NCBI GenBank assembly: GCA_021654635.1
Contig: AP025179.1
Span: 4,836,001 to 4,900,000 of the forward strand
Direction: 5' to 3'
Length of the DNA: 64,000 nucleotides
DNA from: Mycobacterium kiyosense
Lineage (GTDB): Bacteria; Actinomycetota; Actinomycetes; Mycobacteriales; Mycobacteriaceae
The notes beneath the pieces were generated by a model that saw nothing but the letters and a program-made list of their open reading frames with translations, was not told the DNA's origin and did no database searches. Below, one piece after another: positions 27,259 to 36,209 of this stretch. Numbering within the stretch: position 1 is the first letter of the stretch; each line of letters opens with the position of its first letter. The translations under genes and the position numbers were made by a program.

Positions 27259-28667
27259 CTAGCGGGGCTTGGGCGGAGTTCCCGGGGAAGGGCGGAACGA
27301 ATGGTTCCGATCCCGCCGGCGGGTTGCCCATGCCGGGGTCCTTGGGCCGGCCGGGCGGCGGCGCGGGCGGCAGGTTGGGATACAGCGGCGTCCCGTCCGG
27401 GGCGTATCGCTGCGCACCGTACGGCGGTGCGCCCGGGTTACGGCACCGGACCCGGCGCCGGGCCGCCTTCGTCCTTCAAGGTCGGCGGCAGCGGTGTGCC
27501 GCGGGTGTACGGCCCGTAGTTGGCGTAGCCGGGGAACCCGACGCCAGGGTTGGGCCGCACATCCAGCCCGCTGCCGAATCCGGAGTCAGTGATCAGGTAG
27601 CGCTGCGGGAAGTTCTTCTCCACGTCGGGCAGCGAGCCACAGCTCGGCGTCCCGCCGGGACCGCCCTTGATGTCAAGTTTCGGCAGATTGTCCGGGTAAC
27701 GATAGGTGTCGTCCCCGAACAGCAGCCCCGCGTCGGCGATGAACGATCGTCCGTTGAAGGTGAAGGCGTCCGCGTAGCCCCGATCCATGAGAAGCTTCGC
27801 GCCGAGGAACGTGCAGGTGTATTCGGGGTTGTACTTGTACAGCAACCGGGTCAAGGGCTCCAGCGTGTTGACCAGATGCACGATGTTGGCCTTGTTTATG
27901 CCGAAGAGTTGTTCACCAGTCGTACCCAGCCCGGTAAGCGAGACAAGCGCGTAGTCGAGGTCCTTTTCTTGCCTGATGATCACCGAGCTGTCCGCGGTCC
28001 CGGCATCCAGCACGTTGACCAGGTTCTGCGCCGCGCCACCGTAGGCGTCGCTGAATCCCTTGAACGCGCGCCAATCTGACCGGATGAGCTCGCTGCGGGG
28101 ATTGACGGCCATCAGCACCTGGTTGAAGTCGGTGATGGACTGCCCGATGGCCTCGCCCTTGCCGCGCAACCCTTCGGCCAGTGCCGCGATTATCGCGTTG
28201 AGTTTGGCCGGGTCGATCTGGTTCAACACGCCGACCAGATCCTTGAGGACCGTGTTGGCTTCGATACTCACCTTATTCGTACGCAACACCGCCCCCGACG
28301 CCAGGCGCTTTTGACTCGGGTCGCGCGGGGCCACCAAGTCGACGTACTTGGCTCCGAACGCAGTAGGCGAGCTGATCTGGACGTCGACATTGGCCGGGAT
28401 GTATTGCAGCTGGTCGGGCCTGATCTCCAAGTGCAGAGTCGCTCCGTCTTTCGGTTGGATCGACGCGACCCGCCCGACCTCGACGCCGCGGTACTTCACG
28501 ACGGAGTTGGCATCCATGACCAGACCGGCCCGGTCCGAAACGAGCGTCACGTTTGCGTAGGAGATGAAATCGCGGTTGAAGCCGATGATGACAAGCGGGA
28601 TAGAAACCAAGACCCCGATCACGGGGATCAAGGCCAGCCAGCGGGGGTTCACCCTCTTCTGATTCAT
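27259..28667 (-). CDS. mceA: MceA subunit of the Mce importer, tail out of frame
   Basis: ATG 28667 begins MNQKRVNPRWLALIPVIGVL, the anchor helix, followed by the MCE domain (YANVTLVSDRAGLVMDANSV, YRGVEVGRVASIQPKDG) and the MceA-type C-terminal part with conserved cysteines (EYTCTFLGAKLL, GGTPSCGSLPDVEKNFPQRY). The uninterrupted frame ends at 27438 (409 residues). Beyond it, two frame changes continue a proline-rich MceA-like tail (YGAQRYAPDGTPLYPNLPPA, then PAGSEPFVPPFP) to a likely TAG near 27259. MceA starts the tunnel stack; in pathogens the first Mce protein of the operon gave the family its name. Confidence 0.88.
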
Positions 28668-28672
28668 CGCGG

Positions 28673-29536
28673 TTATCCCGACAGGTGGAAGTCGCCCGAC
28701 TTCCCGTAGAGGAGCAGGGACAAGACGAAGGTGAGCGTGATGGAGACGACGATGGACGCACGCACCGCCCGTCCGACCGCCTCGCCGACGCCGGCGGGCC
28801 CGCCCGACGCGGTGTAGCCGTAGTAGGTGTGGATCAACATCACGATGACCGCCTGCACGGTGCATTCGAACAACGACACCAGCACGTCGCGCGGCAGCAG
28901 GAACGTGTAGAAGTAGTGGTCAAAACCGCCGGCGCCCTGGTGGTAGGCCAGGGTGACGACCGTCCGCGTGGTGAATACCGACCCGACGAACGTCACGCAG
29001 AACAACGGCGGCACCACCATCAGACCACCCAGCACCCGGGTGGACACCAGGTACGGGATGGAGCGGATGCCGATGACCTCCAGCGCGTCGATCTCCTCGC
29101 TGATCCGCATCGCGCCGAGTTGCGCGGTTGCACCGGCACCGATGGTGGCTGCCAGACCGTTGGCCACGATGAGCGGAAGCTGTAGGCGCACGTTGGCATA
29201 GGCGGAGAAGAACCCGGCGATCGCGCCGACGCCGAGGCTGCTCGCCTGGACATAGCCGAAGATGCCGATGATGGCCGCGGCGCTGCCGGTCAGGACCGCC
29301 AGGATCACCACCTCGCCGCCGACCAGTGCCAGGGCGCCGACACCCAGGCCCATCTCGGCCAGCACCCGCAACGTTTCCGAGTGATATTTGACGATTGCGT
29401 CGCGCATCGAGGCGAACGCCTTGATATAAAAGGCCGTCTGCTCCCCGAGGCGATCCCAGTGCGCCACCACATTGCGCGCCGACCGCGCCAGCCGCGGAAA
29501 GCGGGCCCTGACCACCGTCACCGTCTCGCTGCTCAT
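28673..29536 (-). CDS. yrbEB: YrbEB, permease subunit of the Mce importer
   Basis: A 287-residue MlaE-family permease with five or six helices. Characteristic segments are GGEVVILAVLTGSAAAIIGI, AQLGAMRISEEIDALEVIGI (the EExDAL-x-x-xGI coupling loop) and TYYGYTASGGPAGVGEAVGR. ATG 29536 overlaps the yrbEA stop (ATGA). It pairs with YrbEA in the inner membrane and needs an MceG/Mkl-type ATPase, which is not in this window, as is usual. Confidence 0.95.
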   Translation of the reverse strand: MSSETVTVVRARFPRLARSARNVVAHWDRLGEQTAFYIKAFASMRDAIVKYHSETLRVLAEMGLGVGALALVGGEVVILAVLTGSAAAIIGIFGYVQASSLGVGAIAGFFSAYANVRLQLPLIVANGLAATIGAGATAQLGAMRISEEIDALEVIGIRSIPYLVSTRVLGGLMVVPPLFCVTFVGSVFTTRTVVTLAYHQGAGGFDHYFYTFLLPRDVLVSLFECTVQAVIVMLIHTYYGYTASGGPAGVGEAVGRAVRASIVVSITLTFVLSLLLYGKSGDFHLSG

Positions 29537-30327
29537 GTCGCCAACGTCGCTGTCGCGGTCAGGACGCTGATGATGATGTTGACGATCAGCAGCGCCATGA
29601 AGGTGTACACCACGGTCTCGTTGACCGCATTGCCTACCCCCTGGGGGCCACCGCCTGCGGTGATGCCCTTATAACAGGCAATCAATCCGGCGAGCATTCC
29701 GAACACGGATGCTTTGATGAAGCTGACCAGCACCACCGTCGCGTTGGTCAACAACGTCAAACTCGAAGCGAAAGCGCCGGGATTGCCGTTCAGCGCGAAG
29801 ACCGAAAAGAGGTAATCGGCGCAGAGGCCGGCAATGATCACCACGCCGTTGATCAGATTCCCGGTGATGAGCAACGCAGTCACCCTCGGCACCACCAGGC
29901 GGTGGATCGGGTCGATGCCCAACACCCTCATGGCGTCGAGTTCCTCCCGGATGGTGCGTGCCCCCAAGTCGGCACACATTGCCGTGGCGGCAGCACCGCT
30001 GAGCACGAAAACGGTGGTTACCGGCCCGATCTGGGAGACCGTCGCCAGCCCCGATGCCGCGCCCGTGGTGTCACCGGCTCCGAATGACGTCGCCGCCACC
30101 CCGAAGAGGAAGACGACCATACCGTTGAAAGTCACCGATTGTGCGAAGGCCGGCAAGGTCGCGACCCGAGCGATGAACCAGCATTGTTCGATGATCTCGC
30201 GCCAGAAGAACGGCGGACGCAACGCTTGAATGAACGTGTCCAACGCCAGCGCGATAAAACCGCCGATCTCCCGCATCGGCTTTTGCAGCGGTTTGGTCAG
30301 CCCGACCAGAGGAGTAGTGGAAACCAT
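29533..30327 (-). CDS. yrbEA: YrbEA, permease subunit of the Mce importer
   Basis: A 264-residue MlaE-family permease and the first gene of the operon. ATG 30327 is chosen because AGGAG lies six bases upstream; an in-frame TTG precedes it. Key segments: FFWREIIEQCWFIARVATLP, CADLGARTIREELDAMRVLG (coupling loop), PRVTALLITGNLINGVVIIA and CYKGITAGGGPQGVGNAVNE. The operon order yrbEA-yrbEB-mceA-F plus two associated proteins is complete. The likely substrate is a lipid or sterol, from family knowledge and the catabolic neighbours. Confidence 0.95.
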   Translation of the reverse strand: MVSTTPLVGLTKPLQKPMREIGGFIALALDTFIQALRPPFFWREIIEQCWFIARVATLPAFAQSVTFNGMVVFLFGVAATSFGAGDTTGAASGLATVSQIGPVTTVFVLSGAAATAMCADLGARTIREELDAMRVLGIDPIHRLVVPRVTALLITGNLINGVVIIAGLCADYLFSVFALNGNPGAFASSLTLLTNATVVLVSFIKASVFGMLAGLIACYKGITAGGGPQGVGNAVNETVVYTFMALLIVNIIISVLTATATLAT

Positions 30328-31056
30328 CAACGACTCCTGTTAGTCCACTCGGCGCCGACCGCGATGGTGGCACCCCGGACCGGTCAAGTTGGAAGTGAGG
30401 GCTCCTGGGATGGCGGCCGCACGCACCCGACCGGCTCCGGTCGGGTGTGGATAGGCACCTGGCGCGATGTCAACCACCCCCATTTGTATCCATCCCCCTC
30501 GGGCGGTGAGTTCGGCTTCCAGATGATGCGACTCGGACCACATTCTAAATCCGATGTGCGCGGAACCACATTATGCAGCAACCAGTCTCAAGTCAACACT
30601 TTTCTGTCCTTGCCGTCTCAAAACCCCTACGGACCGGCCTTGCCAACACCAGGATCAACCCGACTTGCGCTGGCATGCTTCAGGTTTCGGGCGGGCTTGG
30701 CCAGATTTTCGGCTCCGGGCGCGCGATACCAAATACAGTGTTGCTGTACCAATATTTCACCGAGATTAAAGACTGCGACGGCGCCCGGACACCCCGCCGA
30801 CGCGGCGCCAGTAAGCCCGTCCTAGCTGGTCGCAGCCGGTAGACCGAGCGGTTCGCGGGCGACGAAGTTTAGCGACGCTATACCAACCAGAGCCCGTGTC
30901 GGAAAAGCGATCTCGCGGCACGCAGCACACACCGGCGCCTGCTGGCACGCAACCTGGCGACGAAACGATAACGGCGCTCGCACGTGTCACAGCCGCCGAC
31001 CGTATCGCGCGCACCGCGACGAAGAGGGATACCGAAACGTCCTCTACGCTGACGGC
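30328..31056. other. Divergent control region between the mce operon and a lipoprotein gene
   Basis: About 730 bases with no supported gene; open frames on both strands lack start signals and family features. It must hold the mce promoter and that of the rightward lipoprotein gene. The only good promoter-like pair faces the mce operon and is listed separately. The region nearest yrbEA is very GC-rich and could be a long 5' leader of roughly 240 bases. Confidence 0.5.
30568..30596 (-). promoter_or_regulatory. Candidate mce operon promoter with an operator-like overlap
   Basis: On the minus strand TTGACT (30596-30591) and TAATGT (30573-30568) are 17 bases apart. Between them, at 30591-30571, a 21-base stretch starts TTGAGACTG and ends CATAA, matching the P450 promoter element (4336-4356) at 16 of 21 positions by my count. 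Shared control of import and oxidation is suggested but not shown. Confidence 0.4.
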
Positions 31057-31665
31057 GTGCCGCCCCTTTCCGCCCGCATCGCAATCACCGTGACGGCCTG
31101 TTGCCTCGCGATGTCGCCGGCAGCATGCAACAGCTCGCATTCCGGCGACCACGCGCATTCCTCCCGCAGCGACGACAAGCCGGTGATAACCGGTGAACCC
31201 GCCGCGTACAACGCCGCCGACATCGCGTTCGCGCACAACGCAACCGCGCGTGAGGAACAAGCAATCAGCATGTCACGCCTCGTCCCGGAGCATTCCAACA
31301 ACTCGGACGTCATTGCGTTCGCCGCGAAGACCGAGTCGGCTCTCCAACTGGACACGCAGGTCTTGAAAGCACTGCGAGCCCAGTGGAAGGAAAGCCAGGA
31401 CAACCAGACAGGCTCCAGCGCTGCCCCCGCCACACCCGCCGATCCGAGCGCCAACCCCACCGTCGCAAAGCTTGATTCGCTGCACGGGTCCGACTTCGAC
31501 ACACTCTGGCTGAAGTCGATGATCGAACTCTTCCAGGGAACGATCGACCTCGCCAATGCCGAGGTCACCGGCGGAAAAAACGTCGACGCGGTGAGTCTGG
31601 CCAGACAAATTGTCACCGCACGGCAGGCCGACGTCGGACAAATGCGGCAGCTTCTCGCCGGCTGA
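31057..31665 (+). CDS. DUF305-like lipoprotein
   Basis: A 202-residue exported protein starting at GTG 31057. The signal (ARIAITVTACCLAMSPAACN) ends in lipobox SPAAC. The mature part resembles the DUF305 ferritin-like helical family: AADIAFAHNATAREEQAISM and LWLKSMIELFQGTIDLANAE fall where typical members have MIPHHQQAVEMA-like and MIxHHxGAI-like metal-binding histidine pairs. Here most of these His residues are replaced, so a metal-binding role is doubtful. It diverges from the mce operon. Confidence 0.75.
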   Translation: MPPLSARIAITVTACCLAMSPAACNSSHSGDHAHSSRSDDKPVITGEPAAYNAADIAFAHNATAREEQAISMSRLVPEHSNNSDVIAFAAKTESALQLDTQVLKALRAQWKESQDNQTGSSAAPATPADPSANPTVAKLDSLHGSDFDTLWLKSMIELFQGTIDLANAEVTGGKNVDAVSLARQIVTARQADVGQMRQLLAG

Positions 31666-32209
31666 CCGGCTGCGGTGTTCGCGCTTCGCGCCAAGCGACG
31701 GGCGCCAGCGAACCGAATCCCGCCGGCCGCGGCGTCGCCTGGCTCGTTTCGTGCCACGCACGCCCTTGGCGCCGGATCGACGCCGGTCTGCGCACCACTC
31801 CCCCACGCAGCCCTGGCTTCAGGACACTGAAGATCGCGCAGTGCGAGCCGGCCGCAGCTCGCCTTCGGCGGCCCGGTCGTTGGCGTACCAGATCCAGATC
31901 GCCGGGGGCGCCGTAATTGGATTACATTGACCGTCAATGCTTTTCGTCGCGTCCGGCGACGGCGGCGAATTCATGCGGCAACGAGGCTTTGGCCGCACGA
32001 TCGGCCGGTACCGCACTATCCCTTCGGCGGCGACGATAACTCTATTCGGCCGCATTCAAAAGTATTGCACAACAATCGATTTCGAATCGTCATACATTCC
32101 GTCCGGCGGGAAACCGAATTCGCGGCCGGTTGAAATGCACAACCCATGAGAATACGAAATGTGTTGCGGTAAGGACTATCTAAGCATCACGACGACCCGG
32201 GACTACGGC
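31666..32209. other. Intergenic region without a supported gene
   Basis: About 540 bases between a lipoprotein gene and a convergent TetR gene. The first half is GC-rich and the second (from about 31920) richer in AT. CGATTTCGAATCG near 32080 is a short inverted repeat. Open frames on both strands have no ribosome binding site or recognisable protein. Confidence 0.45.
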
Positions 32210-32890
32210 TCACTGAGCCACCACCGGCGCGACACCCTCGGGGTAGGCACCGTAGATCGTGAGACGAGCCATCTCCTCAAGGAAAGCTTCGGCACTCGGG
32301 CTCGGGCGGGTCGCACCCTCGAACATCCAGTCCCCGAACACCGCGAGCGAGAAGACCATCCCGAAGATCACCCGGGTCACCACCGCCGGTTCGAAGGGAC
32401 GGAAGCCGCGCTGACTGATCTCCTGCTCGATGACCGCCTCGAACTCTTCGAGAAGCGCACCTAGTTGAGGGGCCACCTCGGTGTCCGCACTCAGTGGCCC
32501 GCCGACCGCCCGCGCCGCGATCATCTCGTGGATGAGCCGTCGGTTGGCCGACAACACATCGTAGACACCGCGATAGAAGTCGTAGGTCTCCACATAGGCA
32601 CTTTTCATGCCGCGGGGCCGCCGGCCCCAGTCGGCGATGTATTCGGATACGAAGGTGTTGAACGGGGCCAGTACGGCCTCCTGGAAAAGCTTCGACTTGG
32701 ATCCGAAGTGCCGGAAAATCATCGGTTCCGTCACCGAGGCCGCACGCGCGATTTCTCGCGTGCTGGTCCCGGCGTAACCGCGCTCCGCGAACAAGGCGCG
32801 AGCCGACTCCAGCAGCAAGCGCTTGCCCTCGCCGCGCGTTACTGACTGGCCGTTGGCCGTTGACTTGCTGGACACACCATTATTCTGCAT
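32210..32890 (-). CDS. TetR/AcrR family transcriptional regulator
   Basis: A 226-residue regulator with the DNA-binding domain at about residues 22-68 (KRLLLESARALFAERGYAGT, REIARAASVTEPMIFRHFGS) and a helical ligand domain. It lies 78 bases downstream of a membrane protein gene on the same strand, so it is probably co-transcribed with it. Possible targets are its own operon (an AACGATCGTT palindrome lies upstream of the membrane protein) or the nearby mce operon; neither can be decided from sequence. Confidence 0.92.
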   Translation of the reverse strand: MQNNGVSSKSTANGQSVTRGEGKRLLLESARALFAERGYAGTSTREIARAASVTEPMIFRHFGSKSKLFQEAVLAPFNTFVSEYIADWGRRPRGMKSAYVETYDFYRGVYDVLSANRRLIHEMIAARAVGGPLSADTEVAPQLGALLEEFEAVIEQEISQRGFRPFEPAVVTRVIFGMVFSLAVFGDWMFEGATRPSPSAEAFLEEMARLTIYGAYPEGVAPVVAQ

Positions 32891-32968
32891 CGACCGCCAC
32901 TCGCGGACGCGCGATTCCGCGCAGTGGCGCGGAATCGCTTTCGCGACTCTTAGACGACGTTGTCCCGG

Positions 32969-33748
32969 CTACGCGAAGAAGTTCTCGCTCGGGTCGTCCT
33001 GCTGTGCCCGGATGGCCCGGAAGCACAGATTGCTCTGGATGATGATCCAAATGGTGAACAGCACGAAGGGTGACCAGAACACCAGGAGCCCATTCCAGGC
33101 GAACGGCCCGGTACGGGGCAGGAAGGCGAACGCCCCGGCCTCGAACATGAACGTGATCCAGAGCGAACCGTAGGCCCACCACCGAGGGAACGGGTTGTTC
33201 TTGACCAGCTGGGTAGCCGGACGCAGGGCGATCACCGACACCGCCACCCACGCGAAGATGTAGGCCTGGTCGGTCGTGGTCATCGTCAGCGACGCCAGCT
33301 CGTGCATGAGTGTCGTCACCTCATTGTTCTTCCGCGGTGCGGTGTAGGCGGCCACTCCCCAGAACATCGGTGGCAACGCCAGGTAGATCGACATCAAAGT
33401 GCCACTTGCCAGGGTGAGCGCACTCCAGACTTTCCAGCGCCCCGGTTCTACCCGGGCCATCTGCGCGGCGAACACGGCCCAGATCGGCATCATGAAACAG
33501 CCGGTCCAACTGCAGATGACCGCGCCCCACTTGATCTTGGTCCGGTTGTCCACGTACCACTGGGCCACCTGTTCCGGTGACCACTGCGGGTTCTTCAGGG
33601 GGACCTGCTGCAACAAGAACAGGAAAGCGAGGCCGTAGACGATGGCGAGAACGACGCCCCACCACAGGACGGCACGCTGACTCGCCAGGGAGAAGTGGCC
33701 GCGATTGTCGACAGTGCTGTGCGGCGGCGATGTCGTGGATGACGTCAT
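32969..33748 (-). CDS. Multi-pass membrane protein of unknown function
   Basis: A 259-residue protein starting at ATG 33748 (GAGAGGG upstream). Seven hydrophobic helices are likely, including AVLWWGVVLAIVYGLAFLFL, WGAVICSWTGCFMMPIWAVF, WSALTLASGTLMSIYLALPP, AYIFAWVAVSVIAL and LVFWSPFVLFTIWIIIQSNL. No transporter or enzyme motif is seen. Similar proteins occur beside P450 and lipid genes in mycobacteria, to my recollection. An operon with the TetR gene downstream suggests controlled expression. Confidence 0.75.
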   Translation of the reverse strand: MTSSTTSPPHSTVDNRGHFSLASQRAVLWWGVVLAIVYGLAFLFLLQQVPLKNPQWSPEQVAQWYVDNRTKIKWGAVICSWTGCFMMPIWAVFAAQMARVEPGRWKVWSALTLASGTLMSIYLALPPMFWGVAAYTAPRKNNEVTTLMHELASLTMTTTDQAYIFAWVAVSVIALRPATQLVKNNPFPRWWAYGSLWITFMFEAGAFAFLPRTGPFAWNGLLVFWSPFVLFTIWIIIQSNLCFRAIRAQQDDPSENFFA

Positions 33749-34364
33749 GAACTGCCCTCTCAAAGATGCGATCGGTCGTACTCGGTAGGTCGTGTCACAC
33801 GCCGCGGCAAAGTTTCACGACTACGACATGTACCGAAGTATGATAACGATCGTTCGCATAGGTTCGTCAATAGCTGAACCGGCGCCGCACTGAACGACAG
33901 CAACGTGCCGCACCCCGGACCGGCATCGGTCTCGTTCTACTCTGATCGCGCCCGTCACCGCGCGGGAAAATCGACGCTGGTCCGGTTTCGGCAGGGCAGT
34001 CAGCCTGCCGCGAAGACCGATCGTTGACATCCGCGCGGTCCCGCCGCGTGCCACCTCGCTTCGAACACCCGGGGACAGAGCCCTGTCACCGGCAGGACGC
34101 CCGCGTCGCAGGGCAATCCTCCTCCTTGCCAACCGAATTCGAGCTCCGCGTGCCGATGACGGTGCCGTACATCCGTTTGCTAACCGCCGGCCGGATCCTT
34201 TGGCAGGGGGCCTTGCGTTGCCCGTAAGATCTGTTTGCGCTGTCGCATAGCGGGCAGAATGCCGGTCTCCACCTCGCCATGGCATTACGTGCAGTTTTCT
34301 CGGCCTGCTATTCCTGGGATCTTGATAGTGTCGGCGGCACCGGGTTGATTTGGAAGGATCAGCG
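33749..34364. other. Divergent spacer between the membrane protein and the kinase cluster
   Basis: About 615 bases without a convincing gene. At 33845-33854 the palindrome AACGATCGTT sits in an AT-rich stretch about 100 bases upstream of the membrane protein start, a good operator candidate. The last 43 bases before the kinase start (from TTGATAGTGTCGGCGGCA at 34322) recur before the third kinase gene, so the promoter or leader was duplicated with the gene. Confidence 0.5.
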
Positions 34365-35220
34365 ATGAGCGACACGCAGGGCTCACGGGTGGGCTCGATG
34401 TTCGGGCCCTACCACCTCAAACGGTTGCTGGGTCGCGGGGGGATGGGCGAGGTCTACGAGGCCGAGCACACCGTCAAAGAGTGGACGGTGGCGGTCAAGC
34501 TGATGACGGCCGAATTCAGCAAGGACCCCGTCTTCCGCGAACGCATGAAGCGCGAGGCCCGCATCGCCGGGCGCCTGATGGAACCCCACGTGGTGCCCAT
34601 CCACGACTACGGCGAAATCGACGGCCAGATGTACCTCGAGATGCGGATGATCGAGGGCACCGACCTCGACACCGTCCTCAAGCGGTACGGCCCGCTGACC
34701 CCGCCGCGCGCGGTGGCCATCATCACCCAGATCGCCTCGGCCCTGGACGCCGCCCACGCCGCCGGCGTGATGCACCGCGACGTCAAACCGCCCAACATCC
34801 TCATCACCGGCGACGACTTCGCGTACCTGGTGGACTTCGGCATCGCCAGCGCCACCACCGACGAGAAGCTCACCCAATTGGGCACGGCGGTGGGCACCTG
34901 GAAATACATGGCGCCGGAACGCTTTTCCAATGACGAGGTCACTTATCGCGCCGACATCTACGCATTGGCCTGCGTGCTCTACGAATGCCTGACCGGCACC
35001 CCGCCGTACCGCGCCGACAGCGCCACCACGCTGGTCACCGCGCACCTGATGGACCCCGTCCCACAGGTGAGCACCGCACGTGCGGGCATCCCGAAAGCCT
35101 TCGACGCGGTCATCGCACGGGGTATGGCCAAAAAGCCCGAGGATCGCTACGCCAGCGCCGGCGACTTCGCCCGCGCCGCCCACGAGGCGCTCAGTACCCC
35201 CGACCAGGACCACGCCGAAA
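34322..35220 (+). repeat. Long direct repeat, copy 1 (kinase leader and kinase domain)
   Basis: This segment and 38116-39015 are nearly identical by eye: the leader TTGATAGTGTCGGCGGCA, the start region and nearly all of the kinase domain, with scattered substitutions (for example ACCGTC against AGCCTG near residue 104). The similarity ends abruptly where the linkers begin. It indicates recent duplication or gene conversion. Confidence 0.8.
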
Positions 35221-36181
35221 ACATCCTGCGCAAGAGTCGGGAGTCGAACGTGCCGAGCACCGCGGCGCTGTCCGGGCCACCGGGAGCCCCTGCCGGCCCC
35301 CGCCACCGGCCGCCCCGCCGCAGTATTCTCCGCCGCCTTCCTATGGCGCCCCGCCCGGTTCGGGTCCGGTCCCGCAGCAGGCACCGCCCAGCGGGCCGGC
35401 CTGGACGCCGGGCAGTGGACCCGTGCCCGCACCGAGCGGCCCGGCATCGGCGCCGCAATACCTCGGCAGCAGTGGCTGGGGCGGCACACCGACCCAGCCG
35501 CCACCGCCGCCGAGCGGACCGAACCCCTGGGACCAGGGCAACCAGCCGGCCAAGAAGCGCAGCCCGTGGCCGATAGTGGCTGCGGCAGCGGCGGTGGTCG
35601 TGGTCCTGGTCCTCGTTGGTGTGGTGATCGTGATGGCTACCGGGTCCGACGACAAGACAGACGCAAGCGGCACCACCACGTCGGTCACCACCAGCACGAG
35701 CAAGCCGTCCGTCACGACCAGGACGCCGCCGTCGACGACCCCGGGCGGCGACCCGGCCAGCAAACTGCTCTCGATGCTGCCGTCCGGCTACGCGCCCGGG
35801 GTCTGCAACACGACGACGCCGAAGCCGAACACAGTGTGGAGCGGAACCCAGGCGATGATCACCTGCGGACAGAACACCAACCCAGGTGGGCCGAGCCACG
35901 CGATCTACGGGCTGTTCCCCAACCTGAACGCGCTCAAGCAGTCGTTCACCGACGACATCAACGCGGTGCAATTGACGAACTGCCCCGGCGAGGGAGCGTC
36001 GCCGGGCGGCTGGCATTACGACCGCGACCCGAACGTCACTGCCGGCCAGATCGCTTGCGGCACATACAAAAACCATCCCAACGTGATCTGGAGCACCGAG
36101 GGCAAGCTGATGCTCAGCGACGTGTTCGGCGATCCCGCCACCCTCGAGGAACTGCACACCTGGTGGACCAAATACGGCTGA
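34365..36181 (+). pseudogene. Receptor-type Ser/Thr protein kinase, frameshifted in the linker
   Basis: From ATG 34365 the kinase domain is complete: glycine loop GRGGMGEVYEAEH, Lys in VAVKLM, HRDVKPPNILI catalytic loop, DFGIA, and a Thr-rich activation loop ending MAPERF. The frame breaks in the C-rich linker near 35285-35310; the continuing frame has a Pro-rich linker, a transmembrane helix (PWPIVAAAAAVVVVLVLVGV) and an extracellular domain of about 130 residues with four cysteines (GVCNTT, ITCGQN, TNCPGE, IACGTY). The repaired protein is about 604 residues. Such kinases sense an external signal and phosphorylate cell wall and regulatory proteins. The next kinase starts 28 bases downstream. 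Confidence 0.88.
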
Positions 36182-36209
36182 TCGACCGGTCCGGCCGATG
36201 GGGGGCCCG

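Noticed and set aside
33821..34375. A 184-codon minus-strand frame in the spacer before the kinases
   Set aside because: Basic, Arg-rich product with no start signal; the region carries operator and leader features instead.
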